In this document: positions 35,549 through 44,509 of the stretch, piece after piece
How the letters are laid out: the number at the start of each line of letters is the position of its first letter
Numbering within the stretch: position 1 is the stretch's first letter
Assembly: GCA_944324315.1 (NCBI GenBank)
Contig: CALUVW010000002.1
Span: 47,742-111,741, forward strand
Source of the DNA: Candidatus Gastranaerophilales bacterium
GTDB taxonomy: Bacteria > Cyanobacteriota > Vampirovibrionia > Gastranaerophilales > Gastranaerophilaceae
DNA: 64,000 nt
Reading direction: 5' to 3'
Notes under the pieces: model-generated
The model's input: the letters and a program-made list of their open reading frames with translations, nothing else
Told to the model about the DNA's origin: nothing
The model's database searches: none
Position numbers and translations under genes: made by a program

Positions 35549-36202
35549 ATGGAAGACATTAACAAACACATAGAACATACACTATTAAAACAGGATGCAA
35601 AACACGAAGAATTCTTAAAACTTTTTGAGGAAGCAAAACAATATAAATTTCTGGGTGTATGCGTAAACCCTTTATACGTAAAACTTGCAAAAGAAAACCT
35701 TAAAAACTCTGATGTAAAAGTTGTTACTGTTGTCGGTTTTCCGCTCGGAGCGAACAAAACGGAAGTTAAATCATTTGAAACAGCGAAAGCTATTGATGAC
35801 GGTGCTGATGAAATTGATATGGTAATCAATGTTTCAAAATTAAAAGACAAAGATTATAATTTTGTAATTAATGATATCAAAACAGTTAAATCAGCCTGCA
35901 AAGATAAACCATTGAAAGTTATTCTTGAAACAGATCTTTTGACAAAAGATGAAATAAAAAAAGCCTGCGAATTATGCATAGAAGCAAAAGCTGATTTTGT
36001 CAAAACTTCAACAGGTTTTGTAAAAAATGGTGTAGGTGCAAAAGCTGAAGATGTAAAACTTATGTATGAAATAGTATCCCCATACGGTCTGAAAGTAAAA
36101 GCATCAGGCGGGATCAGAGATAAAGAAACAGCCTTGAAAATGCTTGACGTGGGAGCCGAAAGATTAGGCACAAGTTCAGGCGTAAAAATAATATCATCAT
36201 AA
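35549..36202 (+). CDS. deoC: Deoxyribose-phosphate aldolase
   Basis: The 217-residue class I aldolase splits deoxyribose-5-phosphate into glyceraldehyde-3-phosphate and acetaldehyde. It has IEHTLLKQDAKHEEFLKL (start of the barrel), VVTVVGFPLGANKTEVK, the Schiff-base Lys in ADFVKTSTGF, and KVKASGGIRD with the second Lys. Length matches the family. AAGGAG lies before the ATG inside the metF end. It might supply acetaldehyde or deoxyribose salvage. Confidence 0.95.
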   Translation: MEDINKHIEHTLLKQDAKHEEFLKLFEEAKQYKFLGVCVNPLYVKLAKENLKNSDVKVVTVVGFPLGANKTEVKSFETAKAIDDGADEIDMVINVSKLKDKDYNFVINDIKTVKSACKDKPLKVILETDLLTKDEIKKACELCIEAKADFVKTSTGFVKNGVGAKAEDVKLMYEIVSPYGLKVKASGGIRDKETALKMLDVGAERLGTSSGVKIISS

Positions 36203-36211
36203 TCTTGACCA

Positions 36212-36235
36212 TGCTATAATATTCATTAAAGGAAA
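36212..36235 (+). promoter_or_regulatory. Extended -10 promoter and ribosome site for flhB
   Basis: TGCTATAAT (36212-36220) is an extended -10 as seen also before metF and the 22087 operon. AAAGGAAA at 36228-36235 serves the ATG at 36242. There is no clear -35. Confidence 0.55.
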
Positions 36236-36241
36236 TATTGT

Positions 36242-37318
36242 ATGGGTGATGAAGACAAGCAATTTGATGCCACACCGAGGAAACTTGAGCAGGCAAGAAA
36301 AGAAGGTCAGGTTGTTAAATCAAAAGATTTTTCAACAGCAATTTCTCTGCTTATCCTATTTATGGTAATATTTGGACTTGCGCCTTTTGTTTGGGATCAA
36401 ATTGTCCAGCTCTACACACTTCTTTATGAACAAATACCAAACGGACATCTGTCTGATATCGGAATGTCATATATTGTTACAATTACAATAAAATGTACTG
36501 TATTAATTATAGGTCCTATTTTATTTGTAGCATGGTTCATTGCGATAATGGCAGATTTTATTCAAGTCGGACCTCTGGTTGCCACCGCACCTTTAATGCC
36601 GAAACTGGATAAGCTTAACCCTACAAAATACTTTAAAAACATAATGTCAATAAAGACATTATTTGAATTATTTAAAAACATTTTAAAAGTAGTTTTGCTC
36701 GGCTACATAGGCTGGAGTGTTTATATGGAACACATTGAAAGTATTTTGATGCTTGCTGCAATTGATAACCATTTTTCCGTAATGATTGAATTTGGAAAAC
36801 TTATTACTGATTTTATCTTTAAAGCCTGCATAGCCTTCCTTGTAATATCTGCAGCAGACTACGGAGTTACTAAATGGAAGTTTTTAAAAGATCAAAAAAT
36901 GTCTTTTAAAGAAATTAAAGATGAGTATAAAAACACAGAAGGCGATCCAAATGTCAAAGCAGCACTAAGACAAAGGCGTATGCAAATGTTACAAAGAGGC
37001 ATGATGGACGCTGTACCGGATGCTGACTTTGTTGTAACAAATCCAACACACATTGCCTGCGCCCTCAAATATAAAGCCGAAGAAATGGCATCTCCTATGC
37101 TTATAGCCAAAGGTACAGAGCTTATTGCTAAAAAAATCATCAATATTGCACGCGAACACGGAGTGCCCGTAATTGAAAACGCTCCTGTTGCACGTGCACT
37201 TTACAAAATGGTTGATCTTAACCAGCAGATACCGCCGGAACTTTATAAAGCGATTGCTGAAATCTTACTTTTTGTATACAACTTGAAAAATACTACAAAT
37301 AAAGGTAGAATAAAGTAA
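36242..37318 (+). CDS. flhB: Flagellar biosynthesis protein FlhB
   Basis: The 358-residue product has the FlhB N-terminus (DATPRKLEQARKEGQVVKSK), four membrane segments (about 30-210) and a cytoplasmic domain with the self-cleavage motif NPTH (DFVVTNPTHIACALKY, about 263-266). FlhB sits in the flagellar export gate and switches specificity from rod/hook to filament subunits. The motif also fits the type III homologues (YscU), but the FliA-like gene 27 bases downstream and the flagellar genes at 42260-44419 favour flagella. Confidence 0.95.
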   Translation: MGDEDKQFDATPRKLEQARKEGQVVKSKDFSTAISLLILFMVIFGLAPFVWDQIVQLYTLLYEQIPNGHLSDIGMSYIVTITIKCTVLIIGPILFVAWFIAIMADFIQVGPLVATAPLMPKLDKLNPTKYFKNIMSIKTLFELFKNILKVVLLGYIGWSVYMEHIESILMLAAIDNHFSVMIEFGKLITDFIFKACIAFLVISAADYGVTKWKFLKDQKMSFKEIKDEYKNTEGDPNVKAALRQRRMQMLQRGMMDAVPDADFVVTNPTHIACALKYKAEEMASPMLIAKGTELIAKKIINIAREHGVPVIENAPVARALYKMVDLNQQIPPELYKAIAEILLFVYNLKNTTNKGRIK

Positions 37319-37345
37319 GTTCTTTGATAAAATAATTTTATAATC

Positions 37346-38008
37346 ATGATTATGCAAAACAAAAATAAACTACAAGAATATATAGACATTGTCCAAAAGG
37401 TTGCCAAAGTTGAACATAGAAGAGTTCCATCACATATGGTCGACTATGAAGAACTTGTTTCAATCGGAATATTGGCAGTTCAGGTTTTGATAAAAAACAA
37501 AACACCGGAACAACTTGAAAAATATAATGCAGCCTATATTGCAACTGCTGTCAGATGGGCTATCAGAAATGAATTAAGAATTAGATATAAATGGTATTCT
37601 CTAAAACATAAACCTGATGATGAATATGATGAAGAAGAAGCAGTTGAAGGCATGGATATGCAAAAAGCTAAAGTTCGCGAAGCTGTTTATGAAACAATTC
37701 TTTCAATAGATGGTTTAGCAGCTGCCGCAAGCGATAATGATTCGCCATTTGATTTTTTGAAAGATCCGCATGCTATGCCTGATGAAAATGCAGAAATCAC
37801 AGAAATGGGCAGGATGATTAGAGAAGCAATTGCAAAACTTCCGCCTAAAGAAAGAACAGTTGTTGAATACAGATTTTACAGGAACATGCAGGTAAAAGAT
37901 ATTGCAAAACAAGTAGGACTTTCACCGTCACGTGTTACTAGAATTGTTCAATCATCGTTAAATGAAGTAAAAGAATACCTTAATTCAAAAGAACAATATG
38001 GATATTAG
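37346..38008 (+). CDS. FliA-like sigma-70 family factor
   Basis: The 220-residue product has sigma region 2 (HMVDYEELVSIGILAVQVLI and TAVRWAIRNELRIRYKW) and region 4 at the C-terminus (LPPKERTVVEYRFYRNMQVK, LSPSRVTRIVQSSL). Its length and the linked flhB gene fit the sigma-28 (FliA/SigD) group, which reads late flagellar genes. Region 2 is atypical in having no clear DLIQ.G box, so another group-4 role is possible. The start is uncertain: ATG 37346 lies 1 base after TATAAT, and ATG 37352 two codons later would be leaderless from it. It overlaps the stop region of the convergent nucleotidase gene. Confidence 0.8.
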   Translation: MIMQNKNKLQEYIDIVQKVAKVEHRRVPSHMVDYEELVSIGILAVQVLIKNKTPEQLEKYNAAYIATAVRWAIRNELRIRYKWYSLKHKPDDEYDEEEAVEGMDMQKAKVREAVYETILSIDGLAAAASDNDSPFDFLKDPHAMPDENAEITEMGRMIREAIAKLPPKERTVVEYRFYRNMQVKDIAKQVGLSPSRVTRIVQSSLNEVKEYLNSKEQYGY

Positions 38009-39657
38009 GATTTAACTATTTTAATTCTGTCGTCTTCTTTTATTTCTATAGGTTCTTTGTGATTTTTAATGTAATTTGCTGTATAAACATTTTTGTCCAC
38101 GTCAAACTTCTTCACAACATACTCAGGATTAGAATTTACAGGCAGATAATTATCTCCGCCGTATGCAAAGAAATCATCACAAGCTACAGTATACTTCTTT
38201 GTTATACTCGGATTATTTATATCAATCGAAACTTTATTCCCTTGTTTATCAATGAATGATAAATCCTGTAATTCACCTTTATCTGTTACGGTATATTGCA
38301 AACCAGATACAAGAAGAATGCCGGGTTTGTGATCAGGATTAAGGAAGGATTTTGCACCATTTTTTATTGCATCAACAATTTGTTTTTCAGAAAGAGAACA
38401 AATCATCATTTTATCCTCAAATGGGGTTACATCGTTAATACGTCTTGAATCAACCTCACCTTCAGGGAAATATCCGCGCAGATTACCTGCATTTAAAATA
38501 GCAATATCAGTTCCAAGTTCATTTTTCATAGCATCAACAATTAAGTTTCCATGTGGATTATTGGAAACTAACCTGTCTTTTGGTGAAGGAGGAGCGGATT
38601 TTATCGTTCCAAGCACTTCAGGCTTTCCGATTATTGATTCAACAGCTGTCTTATACGGAAGTTTTCTTGTAAATGTACCTGTTCTCATTACGTTATTCTG
38701 CACTTTAGTTAAAACACCATCTTTATTAAAGACAGCATTTAAAACTCCAACATATTCACCGTCTTTCCCGATTTGCGTCAATACAACAGGTTCTCCAGAT
38801 TTTGAATAAAGCAGGTTTTCGCCTTCTTTCACTCCTTTATACAGATCATGAGTATGCGCACCTAAAATAATATCAATACCATCTGTCTCTTGAGCAAGGC
38901 GCTTGTCTGCATCTTTTCCCAAATGCGAAGTTATAATTATTATATTGACGTTCTGGTCTTTTAGCTTGTTTACTTCTTCCTGAACTTTTTTAATTGTTGT
39001 ATCCAAATCATCAATTTTAATATCATCCAGAGACTCTCTTGTACCTACTCTTTCCAGTGCATCAGAAGGAGCTGTTCCAATTATTCCAAATTTTTTACCG
39101 TTATATTCTTCTATAACAGATTTTTTAATTTTTCCTTCCAAAGGACTTCCGGGTTTAACAGAAACATTAGCGGCCAGCAAATTAAACTTTGCATCTTTTA
39201 ATGATTCAGAAAGAGCTGCAGGTGTAGCATCAAGTTCATGATTTCCGAGTGCGTTATCAGTAACGCCTACCCAATTCAAAAAATGGCTTGCAACTTTATT
39301 GGTCATAGGATTTGAACCCAGCATAATGTCACCGGATGCAAGCTTTAATTTTGCTGTTGCGGTTGTTTTTGCATCGAACAATCTGGACATTTCACAAATT
39401 CTTTCCATATTAGTCATTTTGCCGTGTAAATCTGCTATATAAAAAATACTAGTTGTCGTATAATCAGGAGATGAATATTTTGTAATAGGAGTTGTTGACG
39501 GATTAGAAAATTCCGGAGCTTTCGTTTTTGATTTATCGGACTTTTCAAAGCTGTCCTGTTTGGAGTGTATAATATTTACTGAAGGCTGTATGGATTGAGT
39601 ATTTGCAGCCGCAGCTTTAAATGAAATTTTTGGTAAACCATTTATAATTAAATTCAT
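38005..39657 (-). CDS. 5'-nucleotidase/UshA-family metallophosphoesterase without a signal peptide
   Basis: The 550-residue product has the metallophosphatase motifs FYIADLHGKM, LASGDIMLGS, NALGNHELDATP, IITSHLGKDAD and ILGAHTHDLYK (residues about 65-260), and the 5'-nucleotidase C-domain (TAILNAGNLRGYFPEGEVDS and CDDFFAYGGDNY). UshA-type enzymes cut nucleotides outside the cytoplasm. The first 60 residues have no hydrophobic segment; instead they start MNLIINGLPKISFKAAA, then a low-complexity Ser/Thr stretch. An ISF-K-type motif also opens other proteins here. How it leaves the cell, if it does, is unclear. Last gene after the peptidase-like gene. Confidence 0.85.
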   Translation of the reverse strand: MNLIINGLPKISFKAAAANTQSIQPSVNIIHSKQDSFEKSDKSKTKAPEFSNPSTTPITKYSSPDYTTTSIFYIADLHGKMTNMERICEMSRLFDAKTTATAKLKLASGDIMLGSNPMTNKVASHFLNWVGVTDNALGNHELDATPAALSESLKDAKFNLLAANVSVKPGSPLEGKIKKSVIEEYNGKKFGIIGTAPSDALERVGTRESLDDIKIDDLDTTIKKVQEEVNKLKDQNVNIIIITSHLGKDADKRLAQETDGIDIILGAHTHDLYKGVKEGENLLYSKSGEPVVLTQIGKDGEYVGVLNAVFNKDGVLTKVQNNVMRTGTFTRKLPYKTAVESIIGKPEVLGTIKSAPPSPKDRLVSNNPHGNLIVDAMKNELGTDIAILNAGNLRGYFPEGEVDSRRINDVTPFEDKMMICSLSEKQIVDAIKNGAKSFLNPDHKPGILLVSGLQYTVTDKGELQDLSFIDKQGNKVSIDINNPSITKKYTVACDDFFAYGGDNYLPVNSNPEYVVKKFDVDKNVYTANYIKNHKEPIEIKEDDRIKIVKS

Positions 39658-39735
39658 ATTTTTTCACCTTTTATTAAATTAAATAAACATCGTCAATATT
39701 TTTTTTGCTAAAAAAAGACTTAATGTAAACTAACA

Positions 39736-41154
39736 TTAAGCCGCTGCCTGAATTTGGTTTTGTTGTCCAACTTGGGCTTGCTTTTTAAGTTCTTTATATG
39801 TTTTCAAACCTTCTACCCAGTTTTCAACAAGATTTACGTCATTTGCAACAACAGCCTGCGGTAGAGCTGCATGGTGAATTTTCGGAAGCAGATAATCTTC
39901 CGAATACTCAACAGGTTTTGAGATATTATCATCTGTGTCATTACAAATAAATATCATTTTACCGTCTTTGTCCGTTTTCGTACCGGTAATCGTTATTTCA
40001 TGACCGTTGACAATAGTGTTATTGCCATCCACCTGTGTGTAGCCTATAATTACATTTTCTCCCAAATTAAGAGCGTCAGTAATTTGTTTTTTCATAGTAT
40101 TAAAATCCGTTTCATATCCGATTAGTCTGGCATTCTCATCAACCGTCTGGTATGTCACAGAAATTTTATTTTTATCTTCCACAACAGATTCCGTAAAAGT
40201 TTTTTCAAATTCTATTAGACCTTTATCATTCTGGTTAAATTTTCCGCCGCGCTTATCAGTAATAGAATCATAAGCCTGCTGTGAGCCAACCTGCATAAAA
40301 GTTGACTGCATTAAAACATCTAAGGGAGAACGTTCAAGAGCATCTTTATCAACAGTTTGAATATGCGCTCTGACAATAGCATTTTTGTCCGGCGCAAAAG
40401 TTAAGGTTGCTCTATCAAAATCATGCGCTTCGTAAGGAATTTCAAAAGCATTCAAAAGCCATATTGCATCAAGAGTATTATCTGCAAGATTGTTCATTTT
40501 TATTGTCTTTTTAACATTCATCTGAGGGGAGCTTAATCCTTCCGCAAACCTTGCAAATTCAGCCGGATGTTTATTTGCGAGATTAAATTCAATACTTGAT
40601 GCAACACATGTTCCCGAATGCTCAACATCAATTTCTGATGCACCTGATACTTGCGAATGATTTATATTTTGTTTTTCAAGTGCCTCTACCTGAGGTCTTA
40701 AATTATCAGGAATATTGCCAAATTGCTGTGTTATAATATGAGGATCACACAGCGTAGCAATTGTATCTTTTAATATAACAATATTATTAAGTCCCTGTGC
40801 TCTCGGGGTTGTTGCTATTTTATAAAGATTATCTAGAGTTGAAGAATTGTCATTTGATGCTGAATTTAGCAAAACACCGGTTTTTAAAAGAGTATTAAGC
40901 TGCTTTTTTGTATTTTTATCACAAAGTTTTAATAATTGATTATACTTATTTTTTTCATCCTTGGAAGACAACTCCGTCCTCAAATTTGATGCAGACAAAG
41001 CGGCATTAAAAGGGACTTGTGACATAACTGGATTTGAGGTAAAAGAAGGAGCCTTTATATTGTTTATATCTTTTGAAACAACACTTGTAGCCTTGAGAGG
41101 CTTAACTGTGTTATAATTATTATATTGTTGGGTATTAATGTTTAAAGAATACAC
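39736..41154 (-). CDS. Hypothetical protein, papain-like cysteine peptidase candidate
   Basis: The 472-residue product is not recognised by family. In its second half, HSGTCVASSIEF (Cys183), a His in NGHEITITG (His385) and IFICNDTDDN (Asn405/Asp406) come in the order and contexts of papain-like folds: Cys at the start of a helix, His in a strand before Gly, then Asn or Asp on the next strand. Residues 1-60 are Asn-rich without a signal peptide and contain KAPSFTSNP. The C-terminus is Gln-rich. It lies 78 bases upstream of the nucleotidase gene, perhaps one operon. Peptidase function is a pattern-based guess. Confidence 0.55.
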   Translation of the reverse strand: MYSLNINTQQYNNYNTVKPLKATSVVSKDINNIKAPSFTSNPVMSQVPFNAALSASNLRTELSSKDEKNKYNQLLKLCDKNTKKQLNTLLKTGVLLNSASNDNSSTLDNLYKIATTPRAQGLNNIVILKDTIATLCDPHIITQQFGNIPDNLRPQVEALEKQNINHSQVSGASEIDVEHSGTCVASSIEFNLANKHPAEFARFAEGLSSPQMNVKKTIKMNNLADNTLDAIWLLNAFEIPYEAHDFDRATLTFAPDKNAIVRAHIQTVDKDALERSPLDVLMQSTFMQVGSQQAYDSITDKRGGKFNQNDKGLIEFEKTFTESVVEDKNKISVTYQTVDENARLIGYETDFNTMKKQITDALNLGENVIIGYTQVDGNNTIVNGHEITITGTKTDKDGKMIFICNDTDDNISKPVEYSEDYLLPKIHHAALPQAVVANDVNLVENWVEGLKTYKELKKQAQVGQQNQIQAAA

Positions 41155-41259
41155 AATTCCACTCCGCTACTACTAATTATAATAAAAAAATAAAAGTATG
41201 AAAATTTGCTAATTTAGCAATAAATTACTTAACAAATGTTACAATAAAGGATTTAAAAA

Positions 41260-42222
41260 TTGAAAATCAAACCTTTATCAAAAGAACAACTTATAATATC
41301 AGTTGACAGGCTCACCAGATTTAAAGATCCTGAAACAAAGTATCTGCGCGTATTCAAAGAAATAATTTCAACAAATCTTCTTGAACCAAAATTAAAGAAA
41401 AAAGAACTGGATTTACTCAGTTACGAATCATTAAAAAATATAGCGGAAAACATTATAAATTCATCACTACCGCAAAATAAAAAAGAGAATTTTCTTATAA
41501 ATCAACGTTTACTGGATTACGAAAATTCTGTATATAAAATCAACGAAAATACACAAACACTTCTTAAAAATAAAATAAATTATAAAGAAATAATAAAAAT
41601 TTTGCCTGATAACATTCCAAACAATCTTAAATGGCTAAAATCACTTTTGGCAGATAACGTCAATGACAACTTCTTCGGCTATCCAGTACAACAACTGTTA
41701 CTATGTGAAGGAATAACCGAAGAAATACTGCTGCCGGAATTCGCAAAAATTTGCAATTATGATTTTGAACAAAACGGGATACACATTATTTCCGCCGGCG
41801 GCAAAAATCAAGTTGTAAAATACTTTTACAACTTTGCTGATACTATCAAAATCCCTGTATTTATTCTACTTGATAAAGACGCAGAAGAAAATCTTAAAGA
41901 AATTCTGCCAAGACTTAGAGAATTTGATAAAATCCATTTAGTTAAAAGCGGGGAATTTGAAGATCTTCTGCCAGATACTCTTATTATAAAAACTCTTAAG
42001 TACGCAACGAAAAATATTTCTCTTGGGAGTGAATATAATATTGCTCAATACAATTCTAAAGTTGAATTTCTTGAAGAGTTTTTCAAACACAGAGGACTGC
42101 ATGAATTTAAAAAATCCGAATTTGCATTAATGGTCAAAGAAAATATTTCGGACATTAGTGACTTGTCAGAAGAAATAATTGAAATTTTTAAAGAAATTAA
42201 AGGGACAAAAGTCCCTTTATAA
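41260..42222 (+). CDS. TOPRIM-domain protein of OLD type lacking the ATPase
   Basis: The 320-residue product starts at a TTG (41260) with AAAGGA about 8 bases before. Residues about 140-260 are a TOPRIM fold as in OLD-family nucleases: QQLLLCEGITEEILLPEFAK with the conserved Glu, IHIISAGGKNQVVKYF, and FILLDKDAEEN with the DxD. OLD proteins carry an ABC ATPase before the TOPRIM; here the first 130 residues are helical and have no Walker motifs. It may be a nuclease or primer-type enzyme. No reverse-transcriptase, helicase or other defence gene lies next to it. Confidence 0.7.
   Translation: MKIKPLSKEQLIISVDRLTRFKDPETKYLRVFKEIISTNLLEPKLKKKELDLLSYESLKNIAENIINSSLPQNKKENFLINQRLLDYENSVYKINENTQTLLKNKINYKEIIKILPDNIPNNLKWLKSLLADNVNDNFFGYPVQQLLLCEGITEEILLPEFAKICNYDFEQNGIHIISAGGKNQVVKYFYNFADTIKIPVFILLDKDAEENLKEILPRLREFDKIHLVKSGEFEDLLPDTLIIKTLKYATKNISLGSEYNIAQYNSKVEFLEEFFKHRGLHEFKKSEFALMVKENISDISDLSEEIIEIFKEIKGTKVPL
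42199..42220 (+). terminator. Terminator overlapping the TOPRIM gene end
   Basis: AAAGGGAC (42199-42206) and GTCCCTTT (42211-42218) form an 8-base stem with an AAAA loop. It covers the last codons and reaches the stop codon. The T-run is short, so it may be weak. Confidence 0.6.
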
Positions 42223-42259
42223 TATGGAGTTTAAATGTATAAATCAAGTCTTAAAGTTA

Positions 42260-43096
42260 TTAGTTGCCAACTAATCTCAAAGCTTCTTCAAGTAGTTCTT
42301 TGTTAGAAGAAATAAGTTTATTTGAAACTTCCATTTGCAATTTTGCCATTTGATAGTATGAAATATTAGCGTTAAAATCCGCATTAGACATTTCTAAAAG
42401 TCCTGAACGAATTTGTCCCATTCCTAAAACAGGTTTGCCTGATTCTTCTGTTTCAATAAACTGTCCGGCCTTAAATTCATACAAAGCAGAAGCATTATGA
42501 AAATTTCTAGTTGTAATTCGATACAGAGGAACCGAACGTTTTCCGCCGTCAGCTTTGCCGTATATAGTGCCGTCCTCTTTTATTTCATAATCGTCATATT
42601 TGCCTAGAAATTTTCCGTTATTAGGATCAATCCACATCTTTATATTCGTTGTAGGAACATCCAGAGCACCTCCTTTTAAAGCCGTTTCCTGATATAAATC
42701 AGAAGTAATTGACTTGGTACCCTGCATTATTTCACCTTTATCGTTCAGAATGTATCCTTGAACAGTATTCCCGCTTTTATCACGGTATACTCCTTCTTTA
42801 TCAAACGTAAATTCGCCAAGTCTTGTATAAATGCTTTTACCTTCAGCATTTTTTACAAGGAAAAAACCTTTACCTTCCAAAAATAAATTTTCTTTGGAAG
42901 TACCAGGAGTAGATTTTCCCTGATCTATTTTTTTTGCATAATCTTCAGCGATTGCACCGCCGAGGAAGGTTTTAAAATTAACCTGTTTTTCTCTGAATCC
43001 CGGCGTATAAACATTCGTCATATTGTCAGCAATAACATCCATCCAGTTAGAAGTAGTTTTTTGTGTATTTAAAGCGGTAATATAAGAATCATTCAT
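42260..43096 (-). CDS. Flagellar hook/basal-body rod protein (FlgE/FlgF/FlgG family)
   Basis: The 278-residue product starts MNDSYITALNTQKTTSNWMD with the N-terminal rod motif DVIADNMTNVYTPGFRE, has the family motif LFLEGKGFFLVKNAEGKSIY then TRLGEFTFDKEG, and ends in the helical MAKLQMEVSNKLISSNKELL. Hook, rod and distal-rod proteins share these; length is closer to FlgF/FlgG than to FlgE. It forms an axial part of the flagellum and is exported by the FlhB apparatus. It overlaps the FliK-like gene by 8 bases, in a three-gene unit with fliJ. Confidence 0.9.
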   Translation of the reverse strand: MNDSYITALNTQKTTSNWMDVIADNMTNVYTPGFREKQVNFKTFLGGAIAEDYAKKIDQGKSTPGTSKENLFLEGKGFFLVKNAEGKSIYTRLGEFTFDKEGVYRDKSGNTVQGYILNDKGEIMQGTKSITSDLYQETALKGGALDVPTTNIKMWIDPNNGKFLGKYDDYEIKEDGTIYGKADGGKRSVPLYRITTRNFHNASALYEFKAGQFIETEESGKPVLGMGQIRSGLLEMSNADFNANISYYQMAKLQMEVSNKLISSNKELLEEALRLVGN

Positions 43097-43925
43097 TGTT
43101 GTTCTCCTTATTATTTTTTTGTCTTTGTTGCTGCTGCTGGCGGGAATTGCTGTAACTTAATTCGGAATAAGGAAGATTTTGTTCATCAAAACGCTGCCTC
43201 AAAGACAAAATATTGTTCCTTAAATATTGTTCAACCGCCTTATCTCCAGGAATAAAGTTTGCGGCAAGACTGCCGTCCTTATTAACTTTTAATATTACTG
43301 AAACATCTTTATCAAAATCAATTCTAAAAGGCTGATTTGTTTTCATTGACTCAGATAATTTATCCATTAATACTGATGATACTTGAACATTTTTTTGAAC
43401 ATTTTCCGTTCCGTTTGTCATTGTATCACTGATTTGATTTGCAATACTTTTCATTGACAAATCAGTATTCTGAACAAGATTTATAAAAAAATCTGCATCG
43501 CTGTCAGACATATTTACGACATCATAATCGAAACCGGAAGCAGACATTAAATCTTTAGTATTTAAAAGGTTTTGAATATTTTGAGTTAAAATAGACTGGC
43601 TTTGATTTTGATACTTATAATCAGTAAAATTAACAGCACCTGTATACAGTTCAGAAGATATAATATCATCATTTTGTAAATCATTTGAAAGCTCTTCAGA
43701 CGTTTTCAATGACTCTTTATCATTTTGTTTTTCTTCTGAAACTTTATTTTGATTTTCGGAATCTGACGCTTTTTCAGAATTTTCGGTATCAGAAGCAGTT
43801 TTTAATTCATCCTCAAAGGACTTATCAGCAGTTTCTGATGTTTTAGCAGTTTTAGCCTGCACTTGAGTTGAACTGACATCTGATGTGCTCGCTGCTGTTG
43901 TTGCTGTAGATGCACTGACATTCAT
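43089..43925 (-). CDS. Possible flagellar hook-length control protein (FliK-like)
   Basis: The 278-residue product is Ser/Thr/Glu/Lys-rich and disordered over residues 1-100. A more ordered C-terminal part (about 195-250, FRIDFDKDVSVILKVNKDGS with NFIPGDKAVEQYLRNNILSL) recalls the FliK C-domain that touches FlhB. The end is Gln/Asn-rich. Position between a rod/hook gene and fliJ is where FliK genes often lie. The sequence match is weak; position carries much of the call. Confidence 0.6.
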   Translation of the reverse strand: MNVSASTATTAASTSDVSSTQVQAKTAKTSETADKSFEDELKTASDTENSEKASDSENQNKVSEEKQNDKESLKTSEELSNDLQNDDIISSELYTGAVNFTDYKYQNQSQSILTQNIQNLLNTKDLMSASGFDYDVVNMSDSDADFFINLVQNTDLSMKSIANQISDTMTNGTENVQKNVQVSSVLMDKLSESMKTNQPFRIDFDKDVSVILKVNKDGSLAANFIPGDKAVEQYLRNNILSLRQRFDEQNLPYSELSYSNSRQQQQQRQKNNKENNNE

Positions 43926-43930
43926 TTTAC

Positions 43931-44419
43931 TTAACTACCTCCGTCTATTTCTTCTAACTTTTTTAGAATCTTTTCGTCTTCTTCATTTCTTTCCTGACTT
44001 TGCCTGAAGAATCTTGTTATACCGATTTCAGAATACTGTTTAAGTTCTGCTGCTTTTTCTTCTGCGATGTAAGCTTCTTTACTTCGTTCTTTGTGTTTTT
44101 CAAGAACCTTAACACCTTGTTCGAGTTTTACTAGAATTGCCTTTTCTTCATCAAGTTTTCTCTGGGCTTCTGCTCTTATTTCTTCGAGCTTATCGGCTTT
44201 ATCCCAGAGATGAGCCAGATATTTATCATAAGCTTCATACATCATAGGATCGGCCTTACGCATATTCTGCTTTGTTGTTAGAATTTCTTCATTATTTTTT
44301 CTGATATTTTCTTCCGCCTCAAAAACAGCTTGCTGTGCTTTTTGAACAATTGTCAACTGCTCATCTTTTTTGCGGATTCTAAAATCCAGAACTTTTTGTA
44401 ACCTGTATCTGAAAGGCAT
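43931..44419 (-). CDS. fliJ: Flagellar export chaperone FliJ
   Basis: The 162-residue product is one long coiled coil beginning PFRYRLQKVLDFRIRKKDEQ, the usual FliJ start, and ends in GITRFFRQSQERNEEDEK. FliJ helps the FliI ATPase and substrate transfer in flagellar export. It lies 5 bases upstream of the FliK-like gene. fliI, which often precedes it, is not here. Confidence 0.88.
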   Translation of the reverse strand: MPFRYRLQKVLDFRIRKKDEQLTIVQKAQQAVFEAEENIRKNNEEILTTKQNMRKADPMMYEAYDKYLAHLWDKADKLEEIRAEAQRKLDEEKAILVKLEQGVKVLEKHKERSKEAYIAEEKAAELKQYSEIGITRFFRQSQERNEEDEKILKKLEEIDGGS

Positions 44420-44509
44420 TTTATACCACTCTGTTTAAGTTTATTATTACTTATTTTTAAAGCAGTATAAACATCTATATGTATGATATTAATGACGTTA
44501 TAAAAAAAG

